From Bacillus renqingensis (lineage in GTDB: Bacteria > Bacillota > Bacilli > Bacillales > Cytobacillaceae), in contig NZ_JADDIU010000004.1 in NCBI RefSeq assembly GCF_016464375.1, positions 62,001-126,000 of the forward strand: a DNA stretch of 64,000 nucleotides, written 5' to 3'. Below are positions 1 through 5,739 of this stretch, in pieces. Position 1 is the stretch's first letter. Every line of letters starts with the position of its first letter. Position numbers and translations under genes: made by a program. The notes beneath the pieces were generated by a model. That model made no database searches. It had not been told where the DNA came from and saw only the letters and a list, made by a program, of their open reading frames with translations.

Positions 1-50
1 CTATTTTGGGCTTGATAGGTGAGGTTTTTCACTTCAATTAGTGAGGTCAT
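1..50 (-). CDS. tupC: Tungstate ABC transporter ATP-binding protein, N-terminal fragment
   Basis: Only the first codons lie in the window; the gene runs off the left edge. Reading the minus strand from the ATG at 48-50 gives a start of the form MTSLIEVKNLTY, typical of ABC ATPase N-termini. The ATG overlaps the stop codon of the permease gene as ATGA, so the two are translationally coupled. The assignment rests on the N-terminal pattern and on the tupA-tupB genes directly upstream; Walker motifs are outside the window. Confidence 0.75.
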   Translation of the reverse strand, partial: MTSLIEVKNLTYQAQN

Positions 51-745
51 GAAAAACGACTCCTTTGCTGAAAAAATGTTAATGCTGCTGTAATGAAGAA
101 AGCAGCGGATAATAGGATGAAGGAAAGGGCTAAGGCGATGTCAAAGTTTCCTTTTGAAACCTCCATAACGATGGTGGTCGTCAATATCCGGGTATCTCCT
201 TGAACATTCCCGCCAACCATCATCGCAGCACCTACTTCGGCAATGACCCGGCCAAATCCGGCGATTATCGCCGCCATTATGGCCATCTTCGATTGCTTAA
301 TCAGAATCATCAAGGTTTGCCATTTGGTTGCGCCCAGTGCTTTAACTTGCAACAGCATTTTATCGTTAATTTGCTGAAAGGATGTGCATGTCAGGCTGAC
401 GATAATGGGCAGTGAAACTAACACCTGTGCCATGATAATGGCAGTTGGGGTATAGAGCAATGTTAGGTCGCCTAAGGGGCCGGAGCGCCATAAAAGCATC
501 GTAATCCATAGGCCGGCTACGACCGGCGGCAGCCCCATCCCCATATTGGCAAACATTAATAGTACTTTTTGACCTTTAAATTTTGTTAGGCCGAGAATAA
601 TACCAAGCGGTAATCCAAGAAGGGTGCTAATCAGAATGGAGATCAGACAAACTTTTAACGTTAGCCATGTAATCGCAAATACTTCCTGATTACCGGTAAA
701 AATCATCTCAACAGCTTTCTTTAGTCCATCAATTAGCAGGTCCAT
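47..745 (-). CDS. tupB: Tungstate ABC transporter permease TupB
   Basis: Integral membrane permease of 232 aa with about five hydrophobic segments (near residues 22-55, 60-85, 100-120, 155-178 and 202-225). The cytoplasmic EAA-type loop that contacts the ATPase is visible around residues 135-150 (KALGATKWQTLMI). Size and sequence style match the TupB/ModB-like permeases that move tungstate or molybdate. It lies 23 bp after tupA and overlaps tupC by ATGA, in a regulator-tupA-tupB-tupC operon. Tungstate rather than molybdate is preferred because the binding protein is TupA-like, but the sequence does not settle specificity. Confidence 0.88.
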   Translation of the reverse strand: MDLLIDGLKKAVEMIFTGNQEVFAITWLTLKVCLISILISTLLGLPLGIILGLTKFKGQKVLLMFANMGMGLPPVVAGLWITMLLWRSGPLGDLTLLYTPTAIIMAQVLVSLPIIVSLTCTSFQQINDKMLLQVKALGATKWQTLMILIKQSKMAIMAAIIAGFGRVIAEVGAAMMVGGNVQGDTRILTTTIVMEVSKGNFDIALALSFILLSAAFFITAALTFFQQRSRFS

Positions 746-768
746 AATACCCTCCTGGATTCTATTAC

Positions 769-1635
769 TTAGTCTGTATAGTTAAAAAATAACGCTTGAC
801 CATATTCTTTCTTGCCAAAGTCCGCAATTACCTTTTGAGTTTTCTTATCTACCATAAAGTTGACAAATTTCTCTGCGTCTTTGCTATTTACTTTATCATG
901 TTTCTTCGGATTTACTTGCATAACGTGGTAGATATTTAATAAATCATCCGCACCTTCAACGAGAATTTTCAACGTATCTAAATTTTTGGATTGAGATAAC
1001 CATGTAGCACGGTCAGTTAAACAATAGCCCTTTTTCTCAGCGGCAACTTGTAATGTTTGTCCCATTCCTTGACCAGTTGAAACATACCAATCTCCTGCTG
1101 GTTTAACGCCAGCTGCATCCCAAATGCTAAGCTCTTTTTTATGTGTGCCGGAATCATCTCCGCGGGAAACGAAAACGGATTTAGAATCAGCAATTTTCTT
1201 CATTGCCCCTTTAATATCATCGCCACTAACACCAGCTGGGTTTTCAGTAGGACCTACTAAAACAAAATCATTATACATAACTCGTTTGTAGTTAATCGCA
1301 TCGCCCGCATCAACGACTTTTTTTTCAGCCGCGGGAGCATGAACTAAAAGGGCATCTGCTTCTCCTTTTGTACCCATTTCCAATGCTTGGCCAGTACCGA
1401 CAGCAATGGTTTTCACTTTGACATTATTTTCTTCTTCAAACATCGGAATGAGCACATCCAATAAGCCGCTATCCTGGGTGCTTGTTGTCGTTGCCAGGAT
1501 CATTTCCGTTGGCGCTGCCTTTGACTTCTCCTTTTTATCTTTGGCAGCAGCATCGTTTTTAGCTGTATTTCCACAGGCTGATAGTACAAAAAGCATTAGT
1601 GCGACGAGTGCGATGACTAAACGATTTTTTTTCAT
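769..1635 (-). CDS. tupA: Tungstate-binding lipoprotein TupA
   Basis: Extracytoplasmic substrate-binding lipoprotein of 288 aa. It has a signal peptide and a lipobox ending at Cys21 (VLSACG), followed by a Lys/Ala-rich linker. The mature domain opens with ATTTSTQDSGLLD (about residues 48-60), the oxyanion-contacting signature seen in TupA proteins, and continues with RGDDSGTHKKE, also typical of this family. The start ATG overlaps the stop of the upstream regulator (ATGA). It should deliver tungstate to the TupB/TupC transporter; molybdate binding is the main alternative. Confidence 0.88.
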   Translation of the reverse strand: MKKNRLVIALVALMLFVLSACGNTAKNDAAAKDKKEKSKAAPTEMILATTTSTQDSGLLDVLIPMFEEENNVKVKTIAVGTGQALEMGTKGEADALLVHAPAAEKKVVDAGDAINYKRVMYNDFVLVGPTENPAGVSGDDIKGAMKKIADSKSVFVSRGDDSGTHKKELSIWDAAGVKPAGDWYVSTGQGMGQTLQVAAEKKGYCLTDRATWLSQSKNLDTLKILVEGADDLLNIYHVMQVNPKKHDKVNSKDAEKFVNFMVDKKTQKVIADFGKKEYGQALFFNYTD

Positions 1636-2570
1636 AATTGTTCCTCCGTCTGAGTGGTAGTTTGATAGATAATTTTTCCTAGATCTGAAATATCATAGCC
1701 TGCAAGATCCGTTAAACTGTCTTTGAAACCGTCTGATTGCAGGTAATGGATCAAATCCGCCAACATCTGTTTATTTTCATCTGTAAAGCGAAAAACAAGA
1801 TCAAAGTTTTCCTTTGCTACGGGTATAAAATCGAGGCCTAAATGATTGGCCGCCGATTGAATCCCAAAGGCGACATCGACAATTCCCCTGCTTATGTAGG
1901 AGGCAGCGGACAAATGGTTCCATTCCTCATTGCCATAACCGTTGATTGTCCGCGGGTCAATCCTGAGGCTTGACAGCTTGGAGTCAAGTAAAAAGCGGGT
2001 GCCCGATCCTTTTTGACGATTGATGAATTGGATGTCCTTCCTTGTAAGGTCCGGAAAATCATGAAAGTTTTTCGGATTGCCTTTAGCAATGATGAAGCCC
2101 TGTTCCCTGGCGGCCAGCCGGATTACCAGCACTGATTCGTAAATAAATAACTGATGAATAAATGGAAGATTATATTCATGCGATATCGGGTCTAATAGAT
2201 GGGTGGCGGCGATATCGCACTGGCCGCGGTATAAAAGCATCAAGCCTTCCAGACTACCTATGTAAGAAGGTTGTATCTGAAGTTTAAGTTTACTGGCTGC
2301 TTGTTTGGCAAAATGCTCGACGAGAAAATCATGGCTGCCGGAAATACGAATGGAGATTGCCTGGTTGTTTGTAACTTGTTTGGCTGAGCCTCTTTTCGAT
2401 GGAGCTTTCCTGTTCTCCTTAAATCTTTCAAGCTCGGATTGTTCAATTCGCATTTTGTTTCCAATTTTAAAGGCCTGTAGTTCTCCTCTTTTGATGAGTT
2501 CATAAACGGTGTGCTTGGAAATTTGAAATAGTTGTGCGACCTCATCAGGAGTGTAGGCCTTCTCTTCCAT
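1632..2570 (-). CDS. Transcriptional regulator: excisionase-type HTH fused to a periplasmic-binding-like domain
   Basis: A 312-aa two-domain protein. Residues 1-55 form a winged-helix/excisionase-type DNA-binding domain (YTPDEVAQLFQISKHTVYEL). After a basic linker, residues about 75-300 resemble a type-2 periplasmic-binding domain (the PBP-like domain of molybdate/tungstate-related regulators), with RQKGSGTRFLLD as a likely ligand-contact segment. It is the first gene of the tup operon and its stop overlaps the tupA start. The domain pairing and context suggest that it senses the transported oxyanion in the cytoplasm and controls tup expression. That function is inferred; the architecture is seen directly. 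Confidence 0.8.
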   Translation of the reverse strand: MEEKAYTPDEVAQLFQISKHTVYELIKRGELQAFKIGNKMRIEQSELERFKENRKAPSKRGSAKQVTNNQAISIRISGSHDFLVEHFAKQAASKLKLQIQPSYIGSLEGLMLLYRGQCDIAATHLLDPISHEYNLPFIHQLFIYESVLVIRLAAREQGFIIAKGNPKNFHDFPDLTRKDIQFINRQKGSGTRFLLDSKLSSLRIDPRTINGYGNEEWNHLSAASYISRGIVDVAFGIQSAANHLGLDFIPVAKENFDLVFRFTDENKQMLADLIHYLQSDGFKDSLTDLAGYDISDLGKIIYQTTTQTEEQL

Positions 2571-2700
2571 ATAGCATCCCTCCTTTTTCCATTATTTTAA
2601 AAAAATCATATCATAAAGGAAGTGACTTTTGTTAAGTTTCGTTAAGTTTCATTGAGTTTTGTTTAGAGTTGTCACGAAATGTTCAAGAGGAGTTAAAATA
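2571..2700 (-). promoter_or_regulatory. Upstream region of the tup operon with four 10-bp direct repeats
   Basis: Directly upstream of the tup regulator gene, positions 2631-2670 hold four consecutive 10-bp units on the plus strand: GTTAAGTTTC, GTTAAGTTTC, ATTGAGTTTT and GTTTAGAGTT. The first two are identical and the last two decay. A 10-bp period places each copy on the same helical face, which fits a binding site for the HTH regulator encoded immediately downstream. No clear -35/-10 pair could be fixed here. Confidence 0.4.
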
Positions 2701-2705
2701 ACAAA

Positions 2706-2734
2706 GGAAGCACAAGAACAGTCCCTGTGCTTCC
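2706..2734 (-). terminator. Hairpin terminator, probably of uppP
   Basis: GGAAGCACA and TGTGCTTCC form a 9-bp stem. Read on the minus strand the hairpin is followed by a T-rich run, so it can stop transcription coming from uppP after it has crossed the dispersed repeat. Confidence 0.5.
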
Positions 2735-2777
2735 GTCTTAGTAGTACCAGAATTTATATCATTAAACTTTGAGAAAT

Positions 2778-3046
2778 GCCTAGCTCCACAAGGAAGGCTT
2801 CGGCAGCATCAGCATCGCACGAAGGAAAAGCGATAGCTTTTTCAAGGAGCGCCCTAGCGGCTAGTGTCCTTCGCTCTCCGCCCTACGATAAGTCAACATC
2901 GGTTCGCTAAAGCTCACCGTGTTTCCTTTATCTCAGTTGGAGCGCTCCACAAGGAAGGCTTCGACAGCATTAGCATTACACGAAGGAAAAGCGATAGCTT
3001 TTTCGAGGAGGCCATACGCCGCTGACCAGGGCGCTTGCGCTTTTCT
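2778..3046 (-). repeat. Dispersed structured repeat, copy A (two internal blocks)
   Basis: The 474-bp gap between the tup regulator and uppP is mostly this repeat. It contains two near-identical blocks of about 65 bp (from about 2785 and 2945) sharing CACAAGGAAGGCTTCG and GAAGGAAAAGCGATAGCTT. The plus strand ends in GGGCGCTTGCGCTTTTCT, which runs into the uppP stop codon. The same sequence recurs in reverse complement at 17294-17505, and partly at 31960-32136 and 49318-49425. Confidence 0.85.
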
Positions 3047-3815
3047 AATGTTGTAACACGAGTACAATGAATCCTAATACCCATACATATATGGCAAATG
3101 GCTTTAAGGAATGTTTTTTCAGGAAGCCAATCATCCATTTGACGGCAATATAGCCGAAAAAGGCTGAGGAGACGATACCTACAAGCAGGGCAGATAATGA
3201 GATTTCTTCGCCGCCGCCGCCAAGTAAATCCTTTGTCTGCAGCACAATTGCCCCGACAATTGCCGGTGTTGATAACAAAAAGGAGAAGTAGGCCGCTGTT
3301 TCACGATCCAATTTACGCCACAATGCGGCAACGATCGTCATTCCGGAACGGGAAATGGCTGGCAAAATAGCAACTGCCTGAAATGAACCGATAAAAAAGG
3401 CATCTTTATAACTAATATCGTCCATTCGCTTATAGCCGTTTTTTGCAGAATCAGCGAGCCAGAGAAATAGCCCTGTTGCCAGGAACTCCCAGCCGATTGT
3501 GACCCCGGTTTTTGAAATATCCTCAATGTAATCTTTAAAGGCCAAGCCAACAATCACCGCCGGGATGGTTCCAACTATTAATAGAAAGGTTAATTTGCTA
3601 AATGGCTTGCGAATCATGTTCATAAATTCGTCTTTATAAAAAATAAAAACCGCCAGCAATGTTCCGACATGGAGCATCGTATCAAGCAAAAGCCCCGCTT
3701 CCTGCAGGCCAAATAACTTTCTTCCTAAGTATAGATGTCCGGTACTTGAAATGGGCAAAAATTCCGTCAAACCCTGAATAATGCCTAGAATAAGTGCTTC
3801 CAGTTTTGTTAACAT
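3045..3815 (-). CDS. uppP: Undecaprenyl-diphosphatase UppP (BacA family)
   Basis: Membrane phosphatase of 256 aa that converts undecaprenyl diphosphate to undecaprenyl phosphate, recycling the lipid carrier for peptidoglycan and teichoic acid; members of this family give bacitracin resistance. Both family signatures are present: GLTEFLPISSTGH at residues 15-27 with the catalytic glutamate, and AISRSGMT in the middle of the protein. About seven to eight hydrophobic segments are seen. The protein is about 20 aa shorter than B. subtilis UppP but ends in the expected PFAIY...LGF segment, so it is intact. It is divergent from the rodA-like gene. Confidence 0.93.
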   Translation of the reverse strand: MLTKLEALILGIIQGLTEFLPISSTGHLYLGRKLFGLQEAGLLLDTMLHVGTLLAVFIFYKDEFMNMIRKPFSKLTFLLIVGTIPAVIVGLAFKDYIEDISKTGVTIGWEFLATGLFLWLADSAKNGYKRMDDISYKDAFFIGSFQAVAILPAISRSGMTIVAALWRKLDRETAAYFSFLLSTPAIVGAIVLQTKDLLGGGGEEISLSALLVGIVSSAFFGYIAVKWMIGFLKKHSLKPFAIYVWVLGFIVLVLQH

Positions 3816-3965
3816 ATGCTCCCTCTCATTCCTATGATAATTTAGCCTGTACCATATGGATATGCGGAAGTCTTACAAGCTATGAAAATAACAAAACAAA
3901 ATATCGATAATAAACCCGCTTTTCTAAAAAAGGTTTTGTAAATTCATCCAACAGTCGTATAAAAG

Positions 3966-3994
3966 TTGAGATTTGTTCTTTTTAAAAATATAAT
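3966..3994 (+). promoter_or_regulatory. SigA-type promoter of the rodA-like gene
   Basis: TTGAGA at 3966-3971 and TATAAT at 3989-3994 are separated by 17 bp, and the start codon follows 40 bp downstream. This is a close match to the vegetative consensus. Confidence 0.6.
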
Positions 3995-4034
3995 GTAGGA
4001 ATGTACAAGTTTTTTATCAAGGTGGGCGCTTCAC

Positions 4035-5204
4035 ATGACATCAACTAAAAACACATCATCAAAACTGGACTACAGTCTTGTTCTTATTGTTATGCTTCTT
4101 TTCCTGGCCAGCTGCGCCGTTATTTATAGTGCACAGCAGAGCGGGCAATATGATCGCAACTTTTTAGTGATGCAAATTGCCTGGTATGCTGTCGGCTGTG
4201 TAATCGTTGCTGTCGTTATGCGCTTTGATTCCGATCAATTACGAAAGCTGACTTGGTATGTTTATGGATTTGGCATATTGCTCTTAATCCTGCTGATTGT
4301 TGCTCCTGAAAGCATTGCTCCAAGGCTTAATGGCTCGAAAAACTGGTTTAAACTTCCGGGCATTGGCACGATTCAGCCGTCCGAGTTTGTTAAAATTTTC
4401 TTGATTCTTGGTTTGTCTCGTGTGATTGATGACCATCATCAAAAAAACGTCATAAAGACGCTTCAATCTGATTTCTGGCTGTTAATCAAGATGGGAATCG
4501 TTACAATGGCACCACTCGCGCTCATCATTAAGGAGGATTTAGGAACGGGTCTTGTCTTTTTAGCAATTTTACTAGGGATGATCTTTATTTCCGGGATTAC
4601 TTGGAAGCTGCTTGTTCCGTTGTTTTCAGCTGGATTAGTGGTAGTTGGCACGGTTTTTTATTTTGTTTTATGGAATCCCGATATTCTAGAAAAATATCTT
4701 GGTATTAAACAATATCAATTTGGCAGGATTTATTCTTGGCTTGACCCTTATAATTACCAAAGCTCAGCCGGGTACCAACTCATTAAATCGATGCTGGCGA
4801 TTGGCTCCGGACAGACAAGCGGCAAAGGGATTGGCAACCGTGAAGTCTATCTGCCGGAGAGTCAAACAGATTTTATTTTTAGTGTCGTCGGAGAGGAATA
4901 TGGTTTTATTGGTGCCAGTATCCTGATTAGCTTATTTTTCATGTTGATTTATCATATTACAAAGGTTGGCATGGAAACAAAGAATCATTTCTATACTTAT
5001 ATTTGTGTTGGCGTGATCAGTATGATTACTTTCCACGTATTTCAAAATATCGGCATGACCATTGGCGTTCTGCCAATTACCGGAATCCCACTTCCATTTA
5101 TCAGCTACGGTGGAAGTGCGTTAATGGGAAACATGATGGCAGTCGGCTTAATTTTTTCAATTCGCTACCATTATCGGAAATACATGTTTTCCACCACTTC
5201 ATAA
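4035..5204 (+). CDS. rodA: RodA/FtsW/SpoVE (SEDS) peptidoglycan glycosyltransferase, RodA-like
   Basis: SEDS-family polytopic membrane protein of 389 aa that polymerises lipid II glycan strands together with a class B penicillin-binding protein. Visible hallmarks are GSKNWFKLPG followed by QPSEFVK (residues 114-120), LPESQTDFIFSVVGEEYG (273-290) with the family's essential aspartate at Asp279, and PLPFISYGGS near residue 355. About ten membrane segments are seen. The start is supported by GGTGGG about 10 bp upstream. RodA is favoured over FtsW/SpoVE because the short N-terminus and the KLPGIGTIQPSE segment look RodA-like, but the subfamily is not proven. Confidence 0.88.
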   Translation: MTSTKNTSSKLDYSLVLIVMLLFLASCAVIYSAQQSGQYDRNFLVMQIAWYAVGCVIVAVVMRFDSDQLRKLTWYVYGFGILLLILLIVAPESIAPRLNGSKNWFKLPGIGTIQPSEFVKIFLILGLSRVIDDHHQKNVIKTLQSDFWLLIKMGIVTMAPLALIIKEDLGTGLVFLAILLGMIFISGITWKLLVPLFSAGLVVVGTVFYFVLWNPDILEKYLGIKQYQFGRIYSWLDPYNYQSSAGYQLIKSMLAIGSGQTSGKGIGNREVYLPESQTDFIFSVVGEEYGFIGASILISLFFMLIYHITKVGMETKNHFYTYICVGVISMITFHVFQNIGMTIGVLPITGIPLPFISYGGSALMGNMMAVGLIFSIRYHYRKYMFSTTS

Positions 5205-5211
5205 CAGCATT

Positions 5212-5376
5212 GGTGTCAGGCACCAGGAAAAGCGAAAGCGCCTTGGTCAGCCCCGATAAGCATAAGACGCTCCTGAATAGAAGGCGTTCTTTGCCTTCAA
5301 TTCAGGAGTGGCTTATGACTCGAGGGGCTAGGCGCTGGAGCTGGACATGTGAATTTTTCACATGGTGCCTGACACC
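5212..5376. repeat. Palindromic element bounded by 13-bp inverted repeats
   Basis: The element is bounded by GGTGTCAGGCACC (5212-5224) and its reverse complement GGTGCCTGACACC (5364-5376). The interior is a long imperfect palindrome: AGCCCCGATAAGCATAAG...CTCCTGAAT pairs with ATTCAGGAG...CTTATG...GAGGGGCT. Its edges (AAAAGCGAAAGCGCC and GGCGCTGGAGCTGGACA) resemble those of the dispersed repeat at 17294-17505, so it may be a relative with a different core. No transposase is encoded. It lies between the rodA and yuzL stop codons. Confidence 0.75.
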
Positions 5377-5381
5377 ATTTT

Positions 5382-5516
5382 TTAATCTTTTTTATATTGG
5401 CTGTTTTGGCTGTTTTGTTTGTCGATTCCGCTTGCTTCGCGGCCGGGACCGGCATTGCCTTTTACGCTGGCGGCACTGACGCCAGCTTTGGAAGGGTTTT
5501 TCTTCATTCTCGCCAT
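5382..5516 (-). CDS. yuzL: YuzL family small protein
   Basis: A 44-aa gene found by reading the minus strand. The product begins MARMKKNPSKAGVSAASVKG and is rich in Lys, Ser, Gly and Asn. It matches my recollection of the small YuzL family encoded beside fadN in B. subtilis, and the position here is the same. A GAGGTG ribosome site lies about 8 bp before the chosen ATG at 5514-5516; an ATG 6 bp further upstream is too close to it. The composition resembles small spore proteins, but its function is unknown. The stop is 6 bp from the inverted-repeat element. Confidence 0.8.
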   Translation of the reverse strand: MARMKKNPSKAGVSAASVKGNAGPGREASGIDKQNSQNSQYKKD

Positions 5517-5624
5517 TATCATATCACCTCATTTCATAGACTGCCCGTTGTTGAGAAAAATATCTTAATAAGATAATGGGAAAAGTATTTTGTCAAAAAA
5601 ATTTCAATTTTCCACGTTTACTGA

Positions 5625-5653
5625 TTGCACAATTTTTCAAAATATTTTATAGT
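5625..5653 (+). promoter_or_regulatory. SigA-type promoter of the fadNAE operon
   Basis: TTGCAC (5625-5630) and TATAGT (5648-5653) are spaced by 17 bp, about 50 bp upstream of the FadR operator. Confidence 0.45.
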
Positions 5654-5700
5654 TAATAGTAGCAAAACTCATTCAACTGTGATTTTTTTTAAAATAAAAA

Positions 5701-5718
5701 TGAATGAGTGTTCATTCA
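5701..5718 (+). promoter_or_regulatory. FadR operator upstream of fadN
   Basis: The 18-bp sequence TGAATGAGTGTTCATTCA is a near-perfect palindrome and matches the Bacillus FadR (YsiA) operator pattern TGAATGA-N4-TCATTCA. FadR is a TetR-type repressor released by long-chain acyl-CoA. The site lies just before the fadN ribosome site, so it probably acts as a roadblock or overlaps a promoter closer than the one proposed at 5625-5653. Confidence 0.85.
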
Positions 5719-5739
5719 AAGTTGATGAAGGGGGAGACA

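Noticed and set aside
3045-3815. Truncation of uppP by the neighbouring repeat
   Set aside because: The repeat touches the stop codon, but the protein still ends in the conserved C-terminal PFAIY...LGF segment expected for the family.
5003-5479. 158-codon plus-strand frame running from rodA through the palindromic element
   Set aside because: It is out of frame with rodA, crosses a non-coding hairpin element, and covers the opposite-strand yuzL gene, which has a proper start.
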